Source of the DNA: an uncultured Bacteroidales bacterium
Lineage (GTDB): Bacteria > Bacteroidota > Bacteroidia > Bacteroidales > Paludibacteraceae
DNA length: 29,711 nucleotides
Direction: 5' to 3'
NCBI GenBank assembly: GCA_937907165.1
Contig: CALCUH010000025.1
Span: forward strand, 1 to 29,711
Below, in pieces: positions 8,011 to 15,432 of this stretch; position 1 is the first letter of the stretch; each line of letters starts with the position of its first letter. The notes under the pieces were generated by a model. The model was not told the origin of the DNA, made no database searches, and saw nothing but the letters and a program-made list of their open reading frames with translations. Position numbers and translations under genes: made by a program.

Positions 8011-10779
8011 ATGGACAAAAAGCTTTTTTTAATCGATGCCTATGCGTTGATATATCGTTCTTATTATGCGTTTATTAAGAACCCTCGAATCAATTCTAAA
8101 GGTCTCAATACTTCAGCCATTCTTGGTTTCGTTAATGTTTTGCAAGATGTCTTGAAAACTGAATCGCCAACTCACATTGCGGTTGCTTTCGATCCTTCTG
8201 GTCCGACTTTCCGACATGAGGCATTTCCTCAATACAAGGCGCAAAGACCCGCGACTCCTGAAGATATTAAGCTTTCTGTTCCTATTATTAAGGAAATTAT
8301 TTCTGCTTTCAATATTCCGATATTAGAGGTTCCAGGATTTGAAGCTGATGATGTTATTGGTACGGTCTCCAAGTTGGCGGAGCAAAAAGGTTTTGAAGTT
8401 TTTATGCTAACGCCCGACAAAGATTATGCTCAACTTGTTTCTGAACATATTTATATTTATCGTCCTCGTCATGGTGGGGGGTATGAAACTTTGGGTGTTT
8501 CTGAAGCTTGTGCTAAATGGCAGATAACTTCAACCGAACAGATTATTGATTATTTGGGATTGATGGGTGACTCTTCTGACAATATTCCGGGATGTCCAGG
8601 GGTAGGGGAGAAGACTGCCGTGAAACTTCTCGCAGATTTTGGATCAATTGAGAATTTGTTGAATCATACCGATGAATTGAAAGGTGCGTTAAAGAAAAAG
8701 GTAGAAGAGAATGTTGACATGATTAACTTCTCCAAATTTTTAGCGACCATTCGTTTGGATGTTCCAATCGAATTTGATGAAGATCTTTTGGTTCTTCAAA
8801 ATCCGGATGTTCAAAAACTTAAGAAAATTTATGCTGATCTTGAATTCAAAAATCTTCTTTCCAAATTGGATGGACCTATTGCTTCTCAGAAAAAAGCAGA
8901 GGCTGTTCAACTCTCTCTCTTTGATGATTATATGGCCAATGATGCGGAAGAAAAAAAATATTCAACTCTCAGCGAGTTAACTTCTGTTGAACATAAGTAT
9001 CAATTAATTGATAATGAAGAACTTATACTCGATTTTTTAGGTAAATTGGAACAACAGGAATTTTTCTGTTTTGACACGGAAACGACTGGAATTAATACAA
9101 TTTCTGATGATTTAGTCGGATTTTCCTTTTCTTGGAAAGAATTTGAGGCATATTATGTTCCGATTCCATCTGATCGCCAAGAAGCAGAAAAGTTTGTATT
9201 GCGTTTCAAAAATATTTTCGAAAACGATAAAACTTTGAAGATTGGACAAAATATTAAATTCGATCTTCTCATGTTGCGTCAGTATGGTATCGAACTAAAA
9301 GGACCTATGTTCGACACTATGATTGCTCATTATTTAATTCAACCAGACCTTCATCATGGAATGGATTATTTAGCTGAGGTCTATTTGAAATACAAGACGA
9401 TTACTTATGAAGAGTTATGTGGTGGAAAAAATCCTAAAACCACCAATATTCGTACCATCGATATTCATAAGCTTTGTGATTATGCGGCAGAAGATGCTGA
9501 TGTTACTTTAAGGTTGAAAAACGTTTTTGAGCAAGAACTTATCAAAAATGATTTGATGAAGATTTTTACTGAGATTGAAATGCCTTTGATGCCCGTCTTA
9601 GCTGATATGGAATATACAGGTGTTTTAATTGATGTCGAATCATTGAAACAATATTCATTGTCTTTACAAGAACGAATTATTGCAAAAGAAAAAGAGATAT
9701 TCTCTCTTGCAGGGTATGAGTTTAATATTTCATCACCTCGTCAAGTTGGCGAACTTATTTATGATAAGTTACAAATCGTAGAAACAGCTCGCAAAACTAA
9801 AACTGGTCAGAATTCCACTTCCGAAGAAGTTCTTGTTTCTCTCAAAGGAAAACATCCTATCATCAATTTAATTCTTGAACATCGAGGTTTAAAGAAATTG
9901 CTTTCGACCTATGTTGATGCATTACCAGAGATTATCAATAAGAAGACTGGCAGAATTCATACTTCTTATAATCAGACTGTGGCAGCAACCGGTCGTTTAA
10001 GTTCAAGCAATCCAAACTTACAAAATATTCCTATTCGTGATGAAGATGGTAAGGAAATCAGAAAAGCCTTCATACCAGATGCAGGGTGCACATTTTTGTC
10101 TGCCGATTATTCTCAAATTGAATTAAGACTTATGGCTCATCTCAGTGATGATGAAAATTTGATTGAGTCATTTAATGCTGGTGATGATATTCACACTGCC
10201 ACCGCTTCTAAAATTTTTAAGGTTGATATGAATTCTGTAGACAAAGATATGCGTCGAAAAGCAAAGACGGCAAACTTTGGTATTATTTACGGAATTTCGG
10301 CTTTTGGTTTATCTGAGCGTTTGGATATTCCAAGATCAGAGGCAAAACAATTAATAGACGATTATTTTATCACCTATCCGAAAATTAAAGAATATACAGA
10401 TTCAGTAGTTCAATCTGCAAGAGAAAAAGGATATGTTGAAACATTGTTTGGACGTCGTCGTTATCTGAACGATATTAATTCACGCAACAGCGTTGTAAGA
10501 GGTTATGCTGAACGAAATGCTGTAAATGCCCCCATACAAGGAACAGCCGCTGATATTATCAAAATCGCAATGATAAATATTTTTAGAAGATTCAAAGAAG
10601 AAAAAATTAAATCTAAAATGATTCTTCAAGTACACGATGAGTTGAATTTTACTGTTTATAACGAAGAATTAGAAAAAGTAAAATCAATCGCAAAAAATGA
10701 AATGGAAAGTGCTGTTAAATTAAAAGTACCTTTAATTGCCGAGTGTGGAGTAGGAGTCAATTGGTTGGAAGCACATTGA
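8011..10779 (+). CDS. polA: DNA polymerase I
   Basis: PolA fills gaps and removes RNA primers in replication and repair. All three domains are present in 922 residues. The 5'-3' nuclease is N-terminal (MDKKLFLIDAYALIYRSYYAF; LMGDSSDNIPGCPGVGEKTA near 187-207). The 3'-5' proofreading exonuclease keeps its acidic residues (Asp355 and Glu357 in FDTETTG). The polymerase has motif A with Asp699 (DYSQIELRL), motif B (RRKAKTANFGIIYG) and motif C with Asp876 (VHDE). The start at 8011 matches the conserved N-terminus and sits just downstream of a -7 box. The gene is divergent from ispB and ends 5 bases before the first parS site. The codons are strongly AT-rich. Confidence 0.97.
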   Translation: MDKKLFLIDAYALIYRSYYAFIKNPRINSKGLNTSAILGFVNVLQDVLKTESPTHIAVAFDPSGPTFRHEAFPQYKAQRPATPEDIKLSVPIIKEIISAFNIPILEVPGFEADDVIGTVSKLAEQKGFEVFMLTPDKDYAQLVSEHIYIYRPRHGGGYETLGVSEACAKWQITSTEQIIDYLGLMGDSSDNIPGCPGVGEKTAVKLLADFGSIENLLNHTDELKGALKKKVEENVDMINFSKFLATIRLDVPIEFDEDLLVLQNPDVQKLKKIYADLEFKNLLSKLDGPIASQKKAEAVQLSLFDDYMANDAEEKKYSTLSELTSVEHKYQLIDNEELILDFLGKLEQQEFFCFDTETTGINTISDDLVGFSFSWKEFEAYYVPIPSDRQEAEKFVLRFKNIFENDKTLKIGQNIKFDLLMLRQYGIELKGPMFDTMIAHYLIQPDLHHGMDYLAEVYLKYKTITYEELCGGKNPKTTNIRTIDIHKLCDYAAEDADVTLRLKNVFEQELIKNDLMKIFTEIEMPLMPVLADMEYTGVLIDVESLKQYSLSLQERIIAKEKEIFSLAGYEFNISSPRQVGELIYDKLQIVETARKTKTGQNSTSEEVLVSLKGKHPIINLILEHRGLKKLLSTYVDALPEIINKKTGRIHTSYNQTVAATGRLSSSNPNLQNIPIRDEDGKEIRKAFIPDAGCTFLSADYSQIELRLMAHLSDDENLIESFNAGDDIHTATASKIFKVDMNSVDKDMRRKAKTANFGIIYGISAFGLSERLDIPRSEAKQLIDDYFITYPKIKEYTDSVVQSAREKGYVETLFGRRRYLNDINSRNSVVRGYAERNAVNAPIQGTAADIIKIAMINIFRRFKEEKIKSKMILQVHDELNFTVYNEELEKVKSIAKNEMESAVKLKVPLIAECGVGVNWLEAH

Positions 10780-10784
10780 TAAAA

Positions 10785-10800
10785 TGTTCCACGTGGAACA
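10785..10800. promoter_or_regulatory. parS site 1 (ParB-binding centromere palindrome)
   Basis: TGTTCCACGTGGAACA is a perfect 16-bp palindrome, extended to 22 bp by flanking bases (10782-10803). It fits the ParB/Spo0J parS family (TGTTYCACGTGRAACA), and this exact form is known from Pseudomonas parS sites. It begins 5 bases after the polA stop. Confidence 0.9.
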
Positions 10801-10814
10801 TTTAAAATTTCTCA

Positions 10815-10858
10815 TAGCCTATAATTGTTCCACGTGGAACATTATAGGCTAAATTTTT
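10815..10858 (+). terminator. Long hairpin enclosing parS site 2, possible polA terminator
   Basis: The parS palindrome is flanked by a second inverted repeat, TAGCCTATAA (10815-10824) and TTATAGGCTA (10842-10851), with one bulged T at 10825. Together they form a stem of up to 18 pairs. On the plus strand it is followed by AAATTTTT, a plausible terminator for polA. The right arm is also the last codons and stop of dusB on the other strand. Confidence 0.55.
10826..10841. promoter_or_regulatory. parS site 2
   Basis: A second copy of TGTTCCACGTGGAACA, identical to site 1 and centred 41 bp from it. It directly follows the dusB stop codon (10842-10844, minus strand) in the convergent polA/dusB junction. 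Confidence 0.9.
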
Positions 10859-11825
10859 CTTTGATTCCATCGAGAATTTCAAATAATTCATCTTTTGTTT
10901 GGGCTCTCAACATTGCGATTCTTGTTTGTTTGAAATTATCTATACCTTTTAGTAGGGGAGTTGAAGCCAAATGTCTTCTTGTGTGAATTATTCCTCTTGT
11001 TTCGTCCAACCATTCAATGTTCTTTTCAACGTACTCTTTCAAAACATTTATATAATATTCGAATGGTTTTTTCTCCATCTCTTTTCCATATTTGAGATAA
11101 TATTTCATCTCTTCGAAAATCCATGGATTTCCAAAAGTTGCTCTACCTATCATTACAGCATCCACTCCGTATTTGTCAAAACACTCCTTAGCTCTTTGTG
11201 GGGTGGTCACGTCACCGTTACCAATAATAGGTATTTTTATTCTTGGATTGTTTTTTACTTCACCGATTAAAGTCCAATCGGCAGAACCAGTATACATTTG
11301 TGATCTTGTTCTTCCATGAATAGCCAATGCTTGCGCTCCGCAATCTTGAATTTGTTCGGCAAGTGTTGTGATAATTATGTTGTTTGCATCCCAACCCAAT
11401 CTGGTTTTTACCGTCACTGGAATATTCACGGCTTTCACTACTGCTTTGATTATCTCAAGCATTTTAGGAACGTCTTTCAATAATCCTGCGCCTCCACCTT
11501 TTCCAGCTACTTTTTTTACGGGACAACCAAAATTCAAATCAATAATATCTGGCTTTGCTTCCTCAGCCATTTTAGCTGCTTCAGCAATAGGTTCAGGCTC
11601 TCTACCATATAGTTGTATGACAACAGGTCTCTCATCGTCATTTATATTCAGTTTTCTTTCAGTGCTTTGCACATTTCTAATCAATGCATCCGCAGAAACA
11701 AATTCCGAATAAACCATGTCTGCCCCGAATCTCTTACACATCAATCTGAATGTAGGATCTGTTACATCCTCCATTGGTGCTAAAAATAGTGGGTACTCGC
11801 CAAATTCTATATTACCGATTTTCAT
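10842..11825 (-). CDS. dusB: tRNA-dihydrouridine synthase (DusB-like)
   Basis: This FMN- and NADPH-dependent enzyme reduces uridines in the tRNA D-loop. The 327 residues start with APMEDVTDPTFR (16-27, FMN site). They carry the catalytic cysteine Cys101 in DLNFGCPVKKVAGKGGG, Lys140 and Arg142 (VKTRLGW), His170 (AIHGRTRSQMY), Asn203 (GNGDV) and the phosphate-binding GRA at 228. This is the DusB branch common in Bacteroidota. The exact uridine modified cannot be told from sequence. It is the last gene of the mnmG operon: parS site 3 lies in the 29-base gap before it and parS site 2 directly after its stop. Confidence 0.93.
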   Translation of the reverse strand: MKIGNIEFGEYPLFLAPMEDVTDPTFRLMCKRFGADMVYSEFVSADALIRNVQSTERKLNINDDERPVVIQLYGREPEPIAEAAKMAEEAKPDIIDLNFGCPVKKVAGKGGGAGLLKDVPKMLEIIKAVVKAVNIPVTVKTRLGWDANNIIITTLAEQIQDCGAQALAIHGRTRSQMYTGSADWTLIGEVKNNPRIKIPIIGNGDVTTPQRAKECFDKYGVDAVMIGRATFGNPWIFEEMKYYLKYGKEMEKKPFEYYINVLKEYVEKNIEWLDETRGIIHTRRHLASTPLLKGIDNFKQTRIAMLRAQTKDELFEILDGIKEKFSL

Positions 11826-11836
11826 TTTTAATTCAT

Positions 11837-11852
11837 TGTTTCACGTGGAACA
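11837..11852. promoter_or_regulatory. parS site 3 (hybrid halves)
   Basis: TGTTTCACGTGGAACA matches the parS family, with the Bacillus-type left half TGTTTCAC and the right half GTGGAACA of sites 1 and 2. It lies in the 29-base gap between the U32 gene and dusB, 1.01 kb from site 2 and inside a probable operon. Confidence 0.82.
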
Positions 11853-11854
11853 TT

Positions 11855-13126
11855 TTATTGTTGACAATCATCTACCTCAGAAGCATCAACTATTTTGTAC
11901 AATTTATCTGAAGGTCTGATCTTTTCCGGAACGGAAATTGAAAATAAATCACCCTTGTTACAACTCTCTACAGAAGAATAATCCACACGAATATCTTCAA
12001 CTTTCATCTCAATCACACCTGTTGTAGGTCCAGTGATGATAATGTCATCTCCTTTTTTAAGACCATATTTTGTCTCCGTGAGAAATTCCGCAACTCCTAA
12101 TTTCGAATAATATTTGATGCCTTTCGCAATGTATACCTTTTTCTTGGTTGCTTCTGAACCGTATGTCGGACTCCATTCTCCCAACCTCTGACCAAGATAG
12201 TAACCATTCCAAAAACCTCTATTGAAAACTGTTTTCAATCTTTCATCCCAAAGCTTTACCTTTTCTTCTCCGTAGGTTCCGTCCAAATAGGAATTTATCG
12301 CTTCATTGTAACATGAAACAACAGTCTTCACATACTCAGGTCCTCTCGCTCTTCCCTCTATTTTCATCACTCTGACGCCTGATTCAATCAAGCGATTTAA
12401 GAAGTGAATCGTCTTTAAATCTTTTGGAGACATCAAATATTGATTGTCTACTTTTATCTCCAAATCTTTGTCTTCGTTAATCAAACGATATCCATGTCTG
12501 CATACTTGATAACAAGCGCCTCTGTTGGCTGACGCATTGAATTCATGCAGACTTAAATAACATTTTCCTGAGACTGCCATGCAAAGAGCTCCATGACAAA
12601 ACATCTCGATTTTTATTAATTCTCCTTTCGGACCTTTTATGTTTTCTTTTTGAATCGACTCAAAAATTCTCTTCACCTGATCCATATTACATTCACGCGC
12701 CAATACGACAACGTCCGCATATTTAGCGTAGAATTTTAAAGCTTCTATATTGGCGATGTTCAGTTGCGTGGAAAGATGTACTTCAACTCCTTTCTCAAAT
12801 GCGTAAGTCATTACAGCTACATCTGCGGCAATGATTGCGGAAACACCCACTTCCTTGGCTGTGTCCACAATCTCTCTCATCATCTCCAAATCATCGTTAT
12901 ATATCACTGTGTTGACCGTGAGATAACTTTTCAGACCGTTTTCCTTACATATTTTTACAATGTTTCTGAGATCTTCCGTGCCAAAATTACTGGCTGAACG
13001 TGAACGCATATTCAGTTTTTCTATGCCGAAATAGACCGAATTTGCTCCCGCTTGTATGGCTGCTTGCAGACTTTCGTAGGATCCTACCGGAGCCATTATC
13101 TCAAAATCTTCTCTCTTCAAATCCAT
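11855..13126 (-). CDS. Peptidase U32 family protein (TrhP/RlhA-like RNA hydroxylation factor)
   Basis: The protein has 423 residues and begins FEIMAPVGSYESLQAAIQAGA, an N-terminal barrel pattern of the U32 family. The family signature is complete: IEMFCHGALCMAVSGKCYLS with Cys177, Cys182 and Cys189, followed by Cys205 and Cys209 (RGACYQVCR). These conserved cysteines probably bind a metal or Fe-S cluster. Despite the old name collagenase-like protease, characterised relatives in E. coli (TrhP/YegQ, RlhA/YdcP) are needed for 5-hydroxylation of tRNA U34 or 23S rRNA. The neighbours mnmG, dtd and dusB favour a tRNA role, but which RNA is modified is an inference. It starts 2 bases after the dtd stop. 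Confidence 0.88.
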   Translation of the reverse strand: MDLKREDFEIMAPVGSYESLQAAIQAGANSVYFGIEKLNMRSRSASNFGTEDLRNIVKICKENGLKSYLTVNTVIYNDDLEMMREIVDTAKEVGVSAIIAADVAVMTYAFEKGVEVHLSTQLNIANIEALKFYAKYADVVVLARECNMDQVKRIFESIQKENIKGPKGELIKIEMFCHGALCMAVSGKCYLSLHEFNASANRGACYQVCRHGYRLINEDKDLEIKVDNQYLMSPKDLKTIHFLNRLIESGVRVMKIEGRARGPEYVKTVVSCYNEAINSYLDGTYGEEKVKLWDERLKTVFNRGFWNGYYLGQRLGEWSPTYGSEATKKKVYIAKGIKYYSKLGVAEFLTETKYGLKKGDDIIITGPTTGVIEMKVEDIRVDYSSVESCNKGDLFSISVPEKIRPSDKLYKIVDASEVDDCQQ

Positions 13127-13128
13127 AT

Positions 13129-13581
13129 TTATTCTCTGTTTTGTGAATCAATCCATATTGTGACCGGACCGTTATTGAGCAATTCCACTTTCATGTCTGC
13201 CCCGAATTCGCCAGTTCCTATCTCTTTTCCTAATTGTTTTTCCATGCTCGAACAGAATTTCTCATACATCGGTACGGCGAAATCCGCTTTGCTGGCTCTA
13301 ATATATGAGGGTCTGTTTCCTTTTTTTGTCAAGGCTTGTAAGGTGAATTGACTGACCACCAAAACCTCTCCTTGAATATCTAATACAGATTTGTTCATCA
13401 CACCATTTTCGTCATCGAATATTCTAATGTTGGCAATCTTCCCTGTCAACCATTCGATGTCTTCATCTGTGTCCCGATCCTCAATTCCTACCAGAACCAG
13501 CAGACCATTACCGATTTTGGACTTAATTTTTCCTTCAATCGTGACGGATGCGTGTGTGACTCTTTGTATTAATACTCTCAT
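13129..13581 (-). CDS. dtd: D-aminoacyl-tRNA deacylase
   Basis: Dtd hydrolyses D-amino acids (and glycine mischarged on tRNA-Ala) from tRNA. The 150 residues have the usual start MRVLIQRVTHASVTIEGK and both active-site motifs: Ser77-Gln-Phe-Thr80 (SQFTL) and NNGPVT (136-141), the cross-subunit Gly-cisPro loop. It lies between uvrC (19 bases upstream) and the U32 gene (2 bases downstream). In many Bacteroidota dtd is followed directly by the MazG-like gene and deoC. Here those two lie about 7 kb away on the opposite strand. Confidence 0.95.
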   Translation of the reverse strand: MRVLIQRVTHASVTIEGKIKSKIGNGLLVLVGIEDRDTDEDIEWLTGKIANIRIFDDENGVMNKSVLDIQGEVLVVSQFTLQALTKKGNRPSYIRASKADFAVPMYEKFCSSMEKQLGKEIGTGEFGADMKVELLNNGPVTIWIDSQNRE

Positions 13582-13600
13582 ATATTTTGTAATTAAAATA

Positions 13601-15430
13601 TTAATTAGATGAATTTTCTTTATTTTGATTATTGAAATATTCTACAATAATTCTTGCTTTACTTTTACCTATTTCTGCGGCGAGTTCTTCTTCGGAGCAA
13701 GTTTTGATGCGTTTCACGCTCTTGAATTTTTTAATCAATTGCTCTTGTGTCTTCTCTCCGATTCCTTTGATGTCCAATTCCGTCCGCACCATGTTTTTGC
13801 TTCTCTTCTCACGGTGGAATTTGATGGCGAAACGGTGCACTTCATCTTGAATGGATGCGAAGAAACGGAAGGTTTCATCGGTCGGATCAAGGTTGACAAC
13901 CTTCGGCGGAAAGCCGAAAAGCAACTCTTTCGTGCGGTGTTTTTCGTTCTTTGCCAATCCTGCGATGGGTATATCTAGGTGGAGTTCGTCTTCCACCACT
14001 TCTCGTATCACTTCCATCTGTCCGATTCCGCCATCGGCGATGATGAGTTGCGGCAGCGGTTGTTCCTCTTCCGTCAATCTTGAATATCTGCGTCTTACCA
14101 CCTCTTTCATGGAGGCGTAGTCGTCTGGCCCGACCACCGTTTTGATGTTGTATTTTCGGTAATCGTTCTTCGATGGTTTTCCCATTTTGTAGACTACACA
14201 GGCCGCCACCGCATCGCTTCCTTGAATGTTAGAATTATCAAAACACTCGATTTGAACGGGCAATTTCTCCATTTTAAGGAGATTTTGAATCGATTTCAGA
14301 AGTTTGGTGGCTCTCTGTTCCGGATTGAATTTCTCCATTTGTTTCATTCGGTCGAAACGGTATTGTTTCACATTTTGGATGGAGAGATCCAACAGTTTCT
14401 TTTTATCTCCTTTTTGAGGTACCGTAATTGTCACATTTTCAAAATGATAACCTATTTCGAACGGAACAATTATCTCTCTGGAATAACTTTTGAAGCGTTC
14501 CCTCATCTCTGTGATCGCTGTCGCCAGAATCTCTTCTTTTTCTTCGTCGGTTCGTATCTTATATTCCAACGTGTAGGCTTGCGAAATGGTACCGTTCGTA
14601 ACCTTTAGAAAATTCACAAAAGCGTCGTTTTCATCGATTTCTATGGCAAATGTGTCGATGTTGGTGAGTGAAGAATTCACGATAGTGGATTTCGCCTTAT
14701 AGCGTGCCAAAGCATCTAATTTTTCCTTGATGGATTGTGCCTCCTCAAACTTGAGTTCCTCCGCCAGAAGCATCATTTTTTCTTCCAACGCTTTCTCCAG
14801 TTCTCCTAGTTCACCTTTCAATAAAAGCTTGATTTCACCGATGTTTTTGTTATATTCTTCAAGGCTTTGCAATCCCTCGCAGCACCCTTTGCATTTCTTG
14901 ATGTGGTATTGAAGACACACCTTGAATTTTCCTTCGTTGATGTTGTCCGGCGTGAGGTTCAATTTGCAGGTTCTGATCGGGTAGAGTTCCGATATGAGGT
15001 CGAGCATCGTATATACGGCAGGCAAGTAGGTGTAAGGACCATAGTAGATGGAGCCGTCTTTCACCATATTTCTTGTCTTGAATATTCTTGGAAAAAACTC
15101 GTTTTTGACGCAGATCCACGGATATGTCTTCCCATCTTTCAACAAGATATTGTAGCGTGGCTGATGCTTTTTGATGAGGTTATTTTCCAATAATAGGGCG
15201 TCTTGTTCGCTTCCGACTACAATGTATTTGATGTCGGCGATTTGTTTCACCAGAACCCGTGTTTTGACGCTCTGTTGCTCTTTATTGAAGTAGGAGGAGA
15301 CTCTTCGTTTTAAATTTTTCGCCTTTCCAACGTAAATTATCTCGTTTTTATCGTTCAGATATTGGTAGATGCCGGGACTTTCCGGCAACGATAAGACGAT
15401 TTGTTTTACGTGTGAAACCTCCTTCTCCAT
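13601..15430 (-). CDS. uvrC: UvrABC excinuclease subunit C
   Basis: UvrC makes both incisions in nucleotide excision repair. Domains in order over 609 residues: the GIY-YIG nuclease for the 3' cut (SPGIYQYL at 18-25, IIYVGKAKNLKRRV at 31-44), a cysteine cluster likely to bind [4Fe-4S] (Cys155, Cys172, Cys180, Cys184), the UVR UvrB-contact helix near 208-240, the RNase H-like endonuclease for the 5' cut (Asp398 in ECFDNSN, Asp436/437, Asp466, His532), and a C-terminal helix-hairpin-helix (IKGIGEKTQEQL). The gene starts 2 bases after the mnmG stop, so the two are probably co-translated. Confidence 0.96.
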   Translation of the reverse strand: MEKEVSHVKQIVLSLPESPGIYQYLNDKNEIIYVGKAKNLKRRVSSYFNKEQQSVKTRVLVKQIADIKYIVVGSEQDALLLENNLIKKHQPRYNILLKDGKTYPWICVKNEFFPRIFKTRNMVKDGSIYYGPYTYLPAVYTMLDLISELYPIRTCKLNLTPDNINEGKFKVCLQYHIKKCKGCCEGLQSLEEYNKNIGEIKLLLKGELGELEKALEEKMMLLAEELKFEEAQSIKEKLDALARYKAKSTIVNSSLTNIDTFAIEIDENDAFVNFLKVTNGTISQAYTLEYKIRTDEEKEEILATAITEMRERFKSYSREIIVPFEIGYHFENVTITVPQKGDKKKLLDLSIQNVKQYRFDRMKQMEKFNPEQRATKLLKSIQNLLKMEKLPVQIECFDNSNIQGSDAVAACVVYKMGKPSKNDYRKYNIKTVVGPDDYASMKEVVRRRYSRLTEEEQPLPQLIIADGGIGQMEVIREVVEDELHLDIPIAGLAKNEKHRTKELLFGFPPKVVNLDPTDETFRFFASIQDEVHRFAIKFHREKRSKNMVRTELDIKGIGEKTQEQLIKKFKSVKRIKTCSEEELAAEIGKSKARIIVEYFNNQNKENSSN

Positions 15431-15432
15431 TT

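Noticed and set aside
11855..13126. Annotation of the U32 protein as a secreted collagenase.
   Set aside because: There is no signal peptide. The cysteine signature and tRNA-gene neighbours fit an RNA hydroxylation factor better.
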